From positions 1 through 64,000 of the forward strand of contig NZ_PXOQ01000007.1 in the NCBI RefSeq assembly GCF_003008425.1: 64,000 nt of DNA, read 5' to 3'. A program made the position numbers and the translations under genes. This DNA comes from Aurantibacter aestuarii (GTDB taxonomy: Bacteria > Bacteroidota > Bacteroidia > Flavobacteriales > Flavobacteriaceae). Below are positions 25,969 to 34,605 of this stretch, piece after piece (position 1 is the stretch's first letter; each line of letters opens with the position of its first letter). The notes under the pieces are model-generated. The model was not told where the DNA came from. It saw only the letters and a program-made list of their open reading frames with translations, and did no database searches.

Positions 25969-26586
25969 ATGGATGAGATTATTCATTACAAAAAGAAGAA
26001 CAAACTTTCTTGGAATACTTTAGCAGAGTGTCTACCTATAAGCGGAGATTCTTTAAGAATAGCTTTTAAGAGAAATAGTGTCGATCAATATTATATAAAC
26101 ACTATTAAAACACATTTTGAAATATCCAATAAAATAGAACAAAAAAAGAGCTCCAACACTAAAGAAGATAATTTTAAAGGTATACCATCTTATACTACTG
26201 ACATATCAAATCATATAAAAACAAGTTTTAGTGATGTTCTAGAAATTCCAGAGTTTTATGTTAACTACAAGCCGTTTAACGACTGTACAGCTTACGTTAA
26301 TATTTATGGTGACAATATGCTCCCGAAATATGGCAACGGTGATAGATTAGCTATTAAACAGATATTTAACTTAGATGTTTTAATTTGGGGAGAAACTTAT
26401 TTAGTGGTTACTAACGGAAACGCAAACAACCTTAGAACATTTAAAGATGTACATCCACACAAAGAGTTTGACAAAATAATACTAAGAGCAACCAATCCAA
26501 ATTATGCAGGTGATATTATTATTAACAAAACTGATATATTAAGCATGTTTATTATTAAAGGTAAAATATCACATAACTTTATTTAA
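25969..26586 (+). CDS. HTH plus S24/LexA-like protein with the catalytic serine replaced
   Basis: 205 residues. The N-terminal 50 residues look like a short helix-turn-helix (KNKLSWNTLAECLPISGDSLRIAFKR). The C-terminal half matches the S24 peptidase fold of LexA/CI-type repressors: YVNIYGDNMLPKYGNGDRLAIK, then LRTFKDVHPHKEFDKIILRATNPNY. The family signature is GDSM; here residue 116 is Asn, so self-cleavage is not expected. K159 could be the lysine of the dyad. It is probably a stable DNA-binding regulator of phage-repressor origin, but no phage genes are nearby. It converges on the PhnA gene with a 7-bp gap. Confidence 0.75.
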   Translation: MDEIIHYKKKNKLSWNTLAECLPISGDSLRIAFKRNSVDQYYINTIKTHFEISNKIEQKKSSNTKEDNFKGIPSYTTDISNHIKTSFSDVLEIPEFYVNYKPFNDCTAYVNIYGDNMLPKYGNGDRLAIKQIFNLDVLIWGETYLVVTNGNANNLRTFKDVHPHKEFDKIILRATNPNYAGDIIINKTDILSMFIIKGKISHNFI

Positions 26587-26593
26587 GCTACTC

Positions 26594-27172
26594 CTACAAT
26601 CTCTTCACATAATCTGTAATAATAACTATTTGTTGCCCATCGACTTTACCTTCAATATACTTTTCGTTATAGTGGTCTAGAGAGATACGTCTTACTGCGG
26701 TGCCTTGTTTAGCAACCATACTAGTTCCTTTTACTTTTAAATCTTTTATCAATACGACAGAATCACCTGCTTCCAAGATGACGCCATTCACATCGCGATG
26801 AATTAATTTGCCTTCTTCATCTTCACCTTCACCTGTAGATTTTGCCCACTCCAAAACGTCTTCTTCAAAATACATCATGTCTAATAAATCTTGTGGCCAA
26901 CCTTTTAAACGCAAACGAGATAACATACGCCAAGCTTGTACTTGTACTGCTTCATTTTCATTCCACATACTATCATTTAAACAACGCCAGTGGTTTTCTT
27001 CGGTTTGTTCTGGGTCTTCAATTTGAGTAACGCAAGTTTTGCAAGCGTAAATTTGAGTTTTTAGACTTTCTTCCTTAGCGCCTTCTAAAGTAAATACCTG
27101 TAAGTGGTCTTCACTACTACATAGCTCACATTTTTCACCGCTGCGTTTTTTTAATTCTCTTTCTAAACTCAT
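26594..27172 (-). CDS. PhnA domain protein
   Basis: 192 residues. An N-terminal zinc-ribbon-like region (CELCSSEDHLQ and CKTCVTQI) is followed by a linker and the C-terminal PhnA (YjdM) domain (RDVNGVILEAGDSVVLIKDLKVKGTS through KVDGQQIVIITDYVKRL). The historical name is alkylphosphonate utilization protein, but a role in phosphonate metabolism is not supported for this family and no phn genes are nearby. Confidence 0.9.
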   Translation of the reverse strand: MSLERELKKRSGEKCELCSSEDHLQVFTLEGAKEESLKTQIYACKTCVTQIEDPEQTEENHWRCLNDSMWNENEAVQVQAWRMLSRLRLKGWPQDLLDMMYFEEDVLEWAKSTGEGEDEEGKLIHRDVNGVILEAGDSVVLIKDLKVKGTSMVAKQGTAVRRISLDHYNEKYIEGKVDGQQIVIITDYVKRL

Positions 27173-27298
27173 TAATATCTGTATTTACTACAATATTAAG
27201 AATAACATTTACTTCTTGAATCTATTTTTCATATAAATTCAAAAAATCAATCGATGTGGAATTAAAAGTTTATAGTGGACTATTCGCTAAGAAACAAG

Positions 27299-27321
27299 GT
27301 CTCGACTTCGCTCGACCGGAC
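27299..27321 (+). repeat. Dispersed repeat GGTCTCGACTNCGCTCGAC, copy 1
   Basis: GGTCTCGACTTCGCTCGACC followed by GGA. It agrees with the second copy at 27504 at all but two positions, and the preceding bases (CTAAGAAACAA against CTAAAAAATAA) also align. The G/C content stands out from its surroundings. Confidence 0.75.
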
Positions 27322-27503
27322 ATCGTGTTAAATACTAATTATTAAATAAAAGAATAATTAAAACTATAACATGTATTTAAATATGAAATAAGCGTTATGT
27401 CAATTCGAGTGTTTTAATTTGTAACAAGGCTGAAAATTAAAATGTATCGAGAATCATTTAAGATGACTTTAAAATTTAAAATATAGTTTTTACTAAAAAA
27501 TAA

Positions 27504-27526
27504 GGTCTCGACTACGCTCGACTGGA
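27504..27526 (+). repeat. Dispersed repeat GGTCTCGACTNCGCTCGAC, copy 2
   Basis: GGTCTCGACTACGCTCGACT followed by GGA, 205 bp after copy 1 and in the same orientation, just past the stop of the YjbR gene. Similar motifs are, to my recollection, common between genes of Flavobacteriaceae. Confidence 0.75.
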
Positions 27527-27530
27527 AAGT

Positions 27531-27899
27531 TTATAAAAATCCGAACTCTATTTTTGCTTTTTTAGTAAGTCCAGCAACGACTAAATCGTAAGAATGTGTA
27601 ATAAGCTCTGCTAATAATTTTGGAGGAATATCATGATCTTTTAAACTTATACTATTCCAGTGCTTTTTACTCATGTGGTATCCAGCCTGAATGGTCTTGA
27701 AAGTTTCCCTAAGCTCTATAGCATAATCTGGATCGCATTTTAAATTGATAAATGGATTACCGCTTTCCCATTTTTCTAAAGGAATTAAAGCAAACATTTT
27801 ACCTGCTACTTTATATACCAATGTGTCCTGGTCAAATGGAAATGTAGCTTCCACATGTTTCTTGGACTCACAAAATTCTTGAATTTGCTGTAAATTCAT
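27531..27899 (-). CDS. MmcQ/YjbR family protein
   Basis: 122 residues covering the whole family. Features include LVYKVAGKMFALIPL, INLKCDPDYAIELRE, GYHMSKKHWNSISL and the C-terminal HSYDLVVAGLTKK. The fold is CyaY-like and has been proposed to bind DNA, without a known physiological role. It lies 9 bp after the cyclase-family gene. Confidence 0.9.
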   Translation of the reverse strand: MNLQQIQEFCESKKHVEATFPFDQDTLVYKVAGKMFALIPLEKWESGNPFINLKCDPDYAIELRETFKTIQAGYHMSKKHWNSISLKDHDIPPKLLAELITHSYDLVVAGLTKKAKIEFGFL

Positions 27900-27908
27900 A
27901 CAATAAAA

Positions 27909-28655
27909 TTATAGTATGTGATACAAAACAGGTTTACTCGGCGTAGCATCGTTTTTAAAAGAGGCTATTTGTAAATTAAGCAAGTAAGATCCATCTTTTA
28001 CTTTATTAGGCACATAAATTAACTCTGTAATGGTTGCTTCATACCTTATGTTGTATGGATAACCCCAAAAGGTTTTATGTGCAATTAACAATCCGTCGTC
28101 TTTTTCTTTATCGACACTAGGCAAATCAATTAACAAATGCATCACGCCAATATGCTTTATAAATTCTGCTGCTTCTTTTGTTACATATGGCCAGTTGGTA
28201 TGAGAATGTTGTCTGGATTTCTTCGCTTTGGTGTTTGGCATAGTCCTAATAACCAATGCTTCAGGTTTTTTACCGTTTAATAAATATTTTATTTGATGCT
28301 TAGTTAATACCATATCTTCACCTTGAACTTCTGGTGCTATTGTAATAACTTCAGCTAAAAACATAAACTGTTTTAAAGCTTTATTTATACTATAAAACGA
28401 CTCTGTAATGTGTCCAACAGATTCGGTATGCGTGGCATGTGCATGCGGATTAAAATAAATATTATTAAAATTTACACTTGCACCATCTTTTACACTTGCA
28501 ATCCACTCACCTTCTTTAACAGGTTTTATTTCGGGCTCATTAACATACCAAGCGTTTACATTCTCTTTTGAAGATGTTGTAGTTATGGAAATGTCTATAG
28601 GTTTTGAAAAATCGACTTTAATGGTTTTCTCTTGATGTTGAAGTTCTGCTAACAC
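27909..28655 (-). CDS. Cyclase family protein (kynurenine formamidase-like fold)
   Basis: 248 residues with the metal-binding segment FNPHAHATHTESVGHI (family pattern HxxTHxD/ExxxH) and a later HIGVMHLLIDLPSVD block. These proteins are metal-dependent hydrolases that include arylformamidases. The substrate here cannot be read from sequence, and no tryptophan catabolism genes are nearby. It starts 2 bp after the hemW stop and forms an operon with hemW and the YjbR gene. Confidence 0.85.
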   Translation of the reverse strand: MLAELQHQEKTIKVDFSKPIDISITTTSSKENVNAWYVNEPEIKPVKEGEWIASVKDGASVNFNNIYFNPHAHATHTESVGHITESFYSINKALKQFMFLAEVITIAPEVQGEDMVLTKHQIKYLLNGKKPEALVIRTMPNTKAKKSRQHSHTNWPYVTKEAAEFIKHIGVMHLLIDLPSVDKEKDDGLLIAHKTFWGYPYNIRYEATITELIYVPNKVKDGSYLLNLQIASFKNDATPSKPVLYHIL

Positions 28656-28657
28656 GT

Positions 28658-29785
28658 TTAATTTAATTTAAATAATTCTGAGGCTATTCCGTCACTTAAA
28701 AACTGACCTTTACGGGTAGTTTTAAGTGTGCTAGCCTCAATATACAATAATTCTTGTGTAATATATGGTGTTGCTTGTGCTAATAAATAGTTAAGATTTT
28801 CTTTACCAAACTCTTTTTCAACGCGATTTAGATTAACTCCCCAAATTGTGCGTAAGCCTGTCATAATGTATTCGTTATAACGGTCTGTGTCGGACAAAGT
28901 TTCTATGTCACAAGGCAGATGATCTTCTTGTAATGCTTTAATATATTTTATATTATTGGAAATATTCCAACTTCGTTGTTTCCCATTAAACGAATGTGCT
29001 GAAGGACCAATACCAATGTATTTTTTCCCTAACCAATACGCCGAATTGTTTTTACTATAGTACCCTTTTTTAGCAAAATTGGACAATTCATAATGTTCAA
29101 AATCCGCTTTTTCTAGGGTTTCTTTTAATATGTAGAATTGTTCCTGCGCTTTTTCATCGTCTACGTTGTCTATTTTACCTTGCTTAATCATACTTGCCAA
29201 AGCTGTTTTTGGCTCTACAGTTAAAGCATAACTACTTATATGTGGTACTCCAAAACTTAAGGCAGTTTCTATATTTTCAATCCATTGCTCGTTGGTGGCA
29301 TTTGGAACACCATAAATTAAGTCTATTGAAATATTATCAAAATAATTAACTGCTTCTGCAATACATTTTTTAGATTCTTCGCTATTATGAGCACGATTCA
29401 TAAGTTTTAAATCGGCTTCAAAAAAAGATTGAATCCCAATACTTAAGCGGTTAATGGGCGATTTAGACAACTCGATAAGTCGTTCTTTAGATAAATCATC
29501 TGGATTAGCCTCTAAAGTAATTTCAGGAAATTCAGCAACTTTATAAGTCTCATAAACGGATTGAATGATGGATTCTAATTCTAAATTAGTTAGTAAACTT
29601 GGTGTTCCGCCACCAAAATAAATAGTTTCTACGGTTTCAGATTTAAATTCGTCCTTTCGTAACCTAATTTCTTTTTTTAATGCTGAAATTAACTCATCTT
29701 TTTTATTTAAAGAGGTCGAAAAATGAAAGTCACAGTAATGACAGGCTTGTTTGCAAAATGGAATATGTATGTAGATGCCGCTCAT
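28658..29785 (-). CDS. hemW: Radical SAM heme chaperone HemW
   Basis: 375 residues. The radical-SAM cluster motif is CKQACHYCDF (CxxxCxxC, about residues 10-18), followed by the glycine motif YFGGGTPSLL and SIGIQSF. The DFHFSTS after the cluster is typical of HemW rather than HemN. It is thought to insert heme into respiratory proteins, which fits a genome with a heme-copper oxidase block nearby. Confidence 0.92.
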   Translation of the reverse strand: MSGIYIHIPFCKQACHYCDFHFSTSLNKKDELISALKKEIRLRKDEFKSETVETIYFGGGTPSLLTNLELESIIQSVYETYKVAEFPEITLEANPDDLSKERLIELSKSPINRLSIGIQSFFEADLKLMNRAHNSEESKKCIAEAVNYFDNISIDLIYGVPNATNEQWIENIETALSFGVPHISSYALTVEPKTALASMIKQGKIDNVDDEKAQEQFYILKETLEKADFEHYELSNFAKKGYYSKNNSAYWLGKKYIGIGPSAHSFNGKQRSWNISNNIKYIKALQEDHLPCDIETLSDTDRYNEYIMTGLRTIWGVNLNRVEKEFGKENLNYLLAQATPYITQELLYIEASTLKTTRKGQFLSDGIASELFKLN

Positions 29786-29849
29786 TTTTTTAGACGTTAG
29801 CTATTAGCTATTAAACGTTAGTATTGGTTAATAAATTTCCAGACTGCCA

Positions 29850-29870
29850 ACTGAGTACTGAGTACTGAGT
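29850..29870. repeat. 7-bp tandem repeat ACTGAGT, three copies
   Basis: Three perfect ACTGAGT units followed by a partial ACTGA, in the 99-bp gap between ruvC and hemW. The gap otherwise has only A/T-rich sequence. Same unit length as the repeat at 21331 but different sequence. Confidence 0.8.
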
Positions 29871-29884
29871 ACTGAAAACTAAAA

Positions 29885-30439
29885 TTATTTCTTAACCCGT
29901 TTTTCATTCTGTTTTACAAAGCTTGCCCAACCTGAATAGCTTTTACCAATTTCAATGCGTCCTTCATTATAAAAATGACAAACGGCTGCCGCTAAACCAT
30001 CCATAGAATCTAAGTTTTTTGGTAGTGTTTTTATGCCTAACAAATTTTGAAGCATTTTAGCCACCTGTTCTTTACTTGCGTTACCGTTACCAGTAATAGC
30101 CATTTTAATTTTTTTGGGCGCATACTCGGTTATGGGTACCTCACGACTTAAACCGGCTGCCATAGCAACACCTTGTGCACGACCAAGTTTTAACATACTT
30201 TGGACGTTTTTACCAAAAAAAGGAGCTTCAATAGCAATTTCGTCTGGATGATGTGTATCGATAAGCTCAACTGTTCTTTCAAAAATGAGCTTTAACTTTA
30301 GGTAATGGTCGTCATACTTTTTTAGGTCTAATTCATTAAGCTGTAAAAAAATCATTTTTTTATTAATTACCTTAATGAGTCCGAAACCCATAATAGTTGT
30401 ACCTGGATCTATCCCCAAAATTATTTTTTCTCCAGCCAT
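29885..30439 (-). CDS. ruvC: Crossover junction endodeoxyribonuclease RuvC
   Basis: 184 residues. Catalytic acids are visible in ILGIDPGTTIMGFG (first Asp), IAIEAPFFGKNVQS (Glu) and LDSMDGLAAAVCH (the Asp pair). It resolves Holliday junctions with RuvAB. The ATG overlaps the stop of the upstream barrel gene by one base (TAATG), so it is translationally coupled to an unrelated protein. Confidence 0.95.
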   Translation of the reverse strand: MAGEKIILGIDPGTTIMGFGLIKVINKKMIFLQLNELDLKKYDDHYLKLKLIFERTVELIDTHHPDEIAIEAPFFGKNVQSMLKLGRAQGVAMAAGLSREVPITEYAPKKIKMAITGNGNASKEQVAKMLQNLLGIKTLPKNLDSMDGLAAAVCHFYNEGRIEIGKSYSGWASFVKQNEKRVKK

Positions 30440-31068
30440 TAGTTACAGGTTCTACATCCACTTAAAGACAAAGACAAGCCCACTGTGACATTTAAAAGAT
30501 TTCCGTTAAATGATCCAAACCCTTCGGTTACCGGCTCAAAATCGCCAGCAAAACTATAGATATAAGACGTATCAAAATAAACAGAAGTAGTTCTTGTTAA
30601 TGTATAATGAAACTCAAACCCAGCCATAGCATTTAAAAAAGAGGTCTTATTTTCTCCGTATTCAGCTAAAGGTTTAATCATTGAATAGCCTGGACCAGCA
30701 TGTAAAACTAATCCTGTGCCTATAGGTAAAAAATAAGCTTTTGGTGTTAAATCGTAAACAAACTGTGCATTAATACGTGTATAGTTTAATTTAAAATCTG
30801 GAGAATCACTTCCATTGGATATGCGGTTATACCCAAAGTCTAATTTTGCTCCAAGTTGTGCTTTAAACATGTATTGTAAACCCAAATTAATGGTGGGGAA
30901 ATTTACTCCTTTAGCTTCAAAAGGATTTACAAAACCACTTTGAGATGGTGCATTTACACCTAATGCAAATTGACCTTTTATAACACTATAATCTTCCTGA
31001 GCATGACTTTTAACTATAAATGCCAACAGAACTATGAAACTGTATTTTAATGATTTTGTTACCTTCAT
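30439..31068 (-). CDS. Outer-membrane beta-barrel protein
   Basis: 209 residues with a signal peptide (KYSFIVLLAFIVKSHAQ) and about eight amphipathic strands (for example FPTINLGLQYMFKAQLGAKLDF split by turns), fitting a small porin-like barrel. It ends in an unusual GCRTCN with two cysteines rather than the usual aromatic residue. Function unknown. It overlaps the ruvC start by one base and is divergent from the membrane protein gene at 31089. Confidence 0.75.
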   Translation of the reverse strand: MKVTKSLKYSFIVLLAFIVKSHAQEDYSVIKGQFALGVNAPSQSGFVNPFEAKGVNFPTINLGLQYMFKAQLGAKLDFGYNRISNGSDSPDFKLNYTRINAQFVYDLTPKAYFLPIGTGLVLHAGPGYSMIKPLAEYGENKTSFLNAMAGFEFHYTLTRTTSVYFDTSYIYSFAGDFEPVTEGFGSFNGNLLNVTVGLSLSLSGCRTCN

Positions 31069-31088
31069 TATGAGAGATTTAGTTTATT

Positions 31089-32042
31089 TTGCAAGGAAAA
31101 TTAATAGAAAGCACCTTGTCTTACAAATCTAAGCAAATCTTTTTTGTACTGGTTAAACTAATTGTGGTGATTGCTGCTTTTTATATAATTTACGCCAAAG
31201 TTTTTAATGACCAGCAGCTTAGTTTTTTAAATTTTAAAAAAAATATAGAGCAAACCAGATGGCCTATTGTACCATCTTTAATGGTACTTGTTCTTTTTAG
31301 CTTCATCAACTGGATATTAGAACTATTAAAATGGCAACTTTTAGCTAAACCTATGCGTGAGATTAGTTTTGCTGAAAGCTTCAAACAAAGTTTGTTTAGT
31401 TTAACAGCGTCTTTAATTACACCAAATAGAATTGGAGAATATGGGGCAAAAGCTTTATTTTATAAAAAAAGCAACCTAAAAAAGTGTTTGTCTTTAAATT
31501 TAATAGGAAACCTTAGTCAGTTGGCGGTTACTGTATTTTTTGGTATTATTGGATGCCTTATTTTATGGCAAAATTATTCTGAAGCATTAGGACACATCAT
31601 TGGTTTAAACGTATTTATCATTATTTTAATTGTTTTAGTATTTGGAGTTGGTGCTTTATTTCTTTTAAGACGCTATAGGCAATTATCCTACAACACTCAT
31701 TCTAAAACTTTATTGGTTAAAACATTAGGTTTATCCCTTTGCCGGTATGTTGCTTTTAATCTGCAATTTTATGTGTTATTAATTCTTTTTAATTTTGAAA
31801 TCGATGTATTTACGGCGCTTAGCTTTACAAGCAGCATGTATTTATTAGCCTCAATAATTCCCGCTATTAGTTTATTTGATGTGGTTATAAAAGGTAGCAT
31901 TTCTGTCTATTTGTTTAGTTTACTAGGTTTTAATTCTATATCTATTTTAAGCATCGTCCTAATCATGTGGCTTTTAAACTTTGCTATTCCAGCCATAATT
32001 GGTAGTTATTTTGTGCTTACCTTTAAACAAAAACTAAGTTAA
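31089..32042 (+). CDS. Lysylphosphatidylglycerol synthase TM-region-like membrane protein
   Basis: 317 residues and about eight membrane helices, with the family segments WILELLKWQLLAKPM, SLTASLITPNRIGEYGAKALF and SMYLLASIIPAISLFDVVIKGSIS (UPF0104/YbhN type). These flippase-like proteins act in lipid or glycolipid handling. The start is TTG at 31089 or, more likely by comparison with the family's usual N-terminus, TTG at 31116 (giving MSYKSKQ). It is followed by a GT2 gene after 1 bp, suggesting a shared glycolipid pathway. Confidence 0.85.
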   Translation: MQGKLIESTLSYKSKQIFFVLVKLIVVIAAFYIIYAKVFNDQQLSFLNFKKNIEQTRWPIVPSLMVLVLFSFINWILELLKWQLLAKPMREISFAESFKQSLFSLTASLITPNRIGEYGAKALFYKKSNLKKCLSLNLIGNLSQLAVTVFFGIIGCLILWQNYSEALGHIIGLNVFIIILIVLVFGVGALFLLRRYRQLSYNTHSKTLLVKTLGLSLCRYVAFNLQFYVLLILFNFEIDVFTALSFTSSMYLLASIIPAISLFDVVIKGSISVYLFSLLGFNSISILSIVLIMWLLNFAIPAIIGSYFVLTFKQKLS

Positions 32043-32043
32043 A

Positions 32044-33162
32044 TTGATTCTATTTTTTTCTCTTATTTTTAGTCTATACGGCATTACTATTTTAGCATTA
32101 GTCTATGGTTTCTCTTTAGTAAAAACACCAAAGGTGAAGGTTGAAAAAACGTCCACAACATTCACTGTAATTATTCCATTTAAAGATGAAGCCTTCAACT
32201 TACCTTTACTGTTTCAATCTATTTCTAATTTAAATTATCCTAAACATCTGGTTGAATTCATTTTAGTTAACGACAACTCTGAAGATCATTCAGTTAAATT
32301 AGCTGAAGATTTTATTTCTAAATCTTCCTTTCAGATCAAATTAATTCATAGTTTAAAAATATCGGCTTCACCTAAAAAAGAAGCCTTAACTACCGCCATA
32401 CATGAAGCTAAACACGAATGGATTATAACTACAGATGCCGATTGTAGCTTTGGACCCGAATGGTTAAAAACCTATGACGCGTTTATCCAGACCCATGCTT
32501 ATAAGTTTATTGCTGGACCTGTTGCTTATAACACTTCAAGTCGGTTATTCCATAAATTTCAACAACTAGATTTTAGCAGTCTTATTGGTGTTACTATAGG
32601 AAGCTTTGGACTTAAAAACCCTATAATGTGTAATGGTGCTAACCTTGCCTTTAAAGCATCCTTTTTTAAAGCGCTAAATGGTTATCATGGCAACACTACA
32701 ATAGCCAGTGGAGACGATGTGTTTTTACTTGAAAAAGCGGTTAAATCTAACAAAACTCAAGTAGCTTACTTAAAACACAATGCTGCTACAGTTTATACTA
32801 AACCCGTAAATACTTTAAAGCAATTAGTAGCACAACGAATTAGATGGGGTTCTAAAACCAGTAAATCTTCAATAGTATTGCCAAAGCTTTTAGGTCTACT
32901 GGTCTTAATCACCAATGCTTTATGTCTTCTCTCTTTTTTAAGTATTTCAATACTAACTCCAACTTTAGTCTTGTTCTATTGGTCTCTTAAAATTGTGGTA
33001 GATGCTTTGCTTATTTATAAAACTTTACACTTTTTTAATCAGGCAAATAGCATGAAATTTTACGTTATTTGCGCTTTACTTTATCCTTTTTTTACGGTTT
33101 ATATTGCCATTTTATCTCTTTTTGGAGGTTATAAATGGAAAAATAGAGCCTATAAAAGATAA
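32044..33162 (+). CDS. Glycosyltransferase family 2, membrane-bound
   Basis: 372 residues from a TTG start. An N-terminal helix is followed by a GT-A domain (FTVIIPFKDEAFNLPLLFQS, VLVNDNSEDHS), TTDADCSFGPEW (DxD) and the QRIRWGSKTS motif (QxxRW), typical of processive or membrane GT2 enzymes. Two or three C-terminal helices follow. Its place 1 bp after a flippase-like gene suggests glycolipid or surface glycan work. No acceptor can be read from sequence. Confidence 0.9.
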   Translation: MILFFSLIFSLYGITILALVYGFSLVKTPKVKVEKTSTTFTVIIPFKDEAFNLPLLFQSISNLNYPKHLVEFILVNDNSEDHSVKLAEDFISKSSFQIKLIHSLKISASPKKEALTTAIHEAKHEWIITTDADCSFGPEWLKTYDAFIQTHAYKFIAGPVAYNTSSRLFHKFQQLDFSSLIGVTIGSFGLKNPIMCNGANLAFKASFFKALNGYHGNTTIASGDDVFLLEKAVKSNKTQVAYLKHNAATVYTKPVNTLKQLVAQRIRWGSKTSKSSIVLPKLLGLLVLITNALCLLSFLSISILTPTLVLFYWSLKIVVDALLIYKTLHFFNQANSMKFYVICALLYPFFTVYIAILSLFGGYKWKNRAYKR

Positions 33163-33212
33163 TTTTATCCAATAAAATTTTACATTTACAATAAATAAAA
33201 CACAAACAACTC

Positions 33213-34085
33213 ATGAAACATATTCTAATAACCCTAGCTTTTATTGGTGCCATTTATACAGGATTTAGCCAAGAAACGTATACCGTAAATGGTGAATCTA
33301 TTACTTTAAAGACAGAAGTTGAAGGAGATCTAGATTTATTATGGACTTCTGGAGATGATGGTGTTTTTAGATATTTTGTAAAAAAAGAAGACAACACTAT
33401 TGTTGAACTTAAAAATACCAAAACAGGTAAAGATTATAATCACGAGTATGTTACAACGCTTTTTTCTTTAACTAACAATAACGCGACAGATACTAACTTT
33501 ACATTGTATGGCCTAAGAAAATTTATAGACGATTATAATAAAACACAAGATACAGACTATGTTGGAGATGTTGAGTCTAAACTAGGCTTAAAGCTTGCTG
33601 TATTTGGAGGACTTTCAAACAATCCTTTTATTACTAATCCAGATAATGAAACCACACCTTTTGCAAGTGTGGAATTAGAAGTAAGTGACGCATTAAACCA
33701 AAGTAGACATGCAGGATTTGTTAATATTAGACAAACTTTTGGCTCAGACGAATTTGATTATGATGCTACGCAGTTAGCCTTAGGATATCGTTTTAGATTT
33801 GTAAACACCAATAATATAAAGGTATATGCTCAATCTAAATTTGCAACAATTACTTATGCTAAAACAAAAGTACTTGAGTTGGATACTGAAACTAACACAC
33901 TAGTCCTTAAAGATGATAGCGGTACAACATTTGACGCTCCTTTTATTTTTGGTTTAGGTGCTGATTTTAAAGTGGGAAATAGCGGCAGTATCTCTGTTAT
34001 TTATGACTCTTTATTTTCTGCTGTATTTAAAGACAACTATAACTTTCCAATAGATTTTGCTATAGGTTATAAATTTAACCTATAG
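33213..34085 (+). CDS. Outer-membrane beta-barrel protein, unknown function
   Basis: 290 residues with signal peptide MKHILITLAFIGAIYTGFSQ. The first half is a soluble-looking segment (TVNGESITLKTEVEGDLDLLW). The second half has barrel-like strands ending in FAIGYKFNL, an outer-membrane C-terminal signature. It is the last gene of the plus-strand cluster and converges on the 34090 gene with a 4-bp gap. Family not identified. Confidence 0.75.
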   Translation: MKHILITLAFIGAIYTGFSQETYTVNGESITLKTEVEGDLDLLWTSGDDGVFRYFVKKEDNTIVELKNTKTGKDYNHEYVTTLFSLTNNNATDTNFTLYGLRKFIDDYNKTQDTDYVGDVESKLGLKLAVFGGLSNNPFITNPDNETTPFASVELEVSDALNQSRHAGFVNIRQTFGSDEFDYDATQLALGYRFRFVNTNNIKVYAQSKFATITYAKTKVLELDTETNTLVLKDDSGTTFDAPFIFGLGADFKVGNSGSISVIYDSLFSAVFKDNYNFPIDFAIGYKFNL

Positions 34086-34089
34086 TTTT

Positions 34090-34569
34090 TTAAAGACTAT
34101 CTACTTCTATAAGAATTGGTAAGGTAAACTTTGTTCTAACCTGTTGTCCTCTTTTAATAGCTGGATAAATTTTAGGCATTTCTTGAATACTTTTATCCAA
34201 AAGTGTATCTATCTTTGGTATAAGTATTCTAGTTTTTGCTTTAATATTACGCTTAGTAATACTTAAGTTTCCCAATTCCGAAATAAGTAAGTCTAGATAA
34301 ATAGTGTCGCTAAAGTTTTCGTTTACCACTAAACTATCATTATTTAGAGTCTCAAAAAACTTATTTGTAATTTCGGTTTCAAAACAAGCCTTTTTATCTT
34401 CTTTAGCATCCAGTTTTTCGCAAATTTGAAAGCTGGGGTATTGATCTACTTCATTCCAATTAAATGTATCCAGCTGTTCACTAATAACAGCTTCTTTTTG
34501 AAGCTTTTTAGTCTCAAAACCATCACAGGAAATTAATAATAACAGTATAAAAAAGTATATAACTTTCAT
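34090..34569 (-). CDS. Lipoprotein consisting of a TonB-C-like domain
   Basis: 159 residues. The lipoprotein signal MKVIYFFILLLLISCDG is followed by a domain with the same skeleton as the TonB proteins in this window: YPSFQICEKLDAKEDKKACFETEI, an NLSITK strand, MPKIYPAIKRGQQVRTKFTLPILIEV. There is no transmembrane and no proline-rich spacer, so it cannot act as a classical energy transducer. It is the last gene of the BlaI/M56 operon, 36 bp after the TPR gene, and may interact with the M56-TonB fusion protein. Confidence 0.75.
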   Translation of the reverse strand: MKVIYFFILLLLISCDGFETKKLQKEAVISEQLDTFNWNEVDQYPSFQICEKLDAKEDKKACFETEITNKFFETLNNDSLVVNENFSDTIYLDLLISELGNLSITKRNIKAKTRILIPKIDTLLDKSIQEMPKIYPAIKRGQQVRTKFTLPILIEVDSL

Positions 34570-34605
34570 AATTACTTATAATCCATAAAAGTACAACTTT
34601 TCCAA

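Larger units (their letters stand above)
27173..27530. other. 358-bp gene-free region with two dispersed-repeat copies
   Basis: No credible reading frame on either strand. It contains two copies of a 23-bp repeat (27299 and 27504) in the same orientation, embedded in very A/T-rich sequence. I see no tRNA, terminator or promoter with confidence. Confidence 0.7.

Noticed and set aside
26594-27172. Phosphonate utilization locus
   Set aside because: PhnA is named for history only; no C-P lyase or phosphonate transport genes are in the window.
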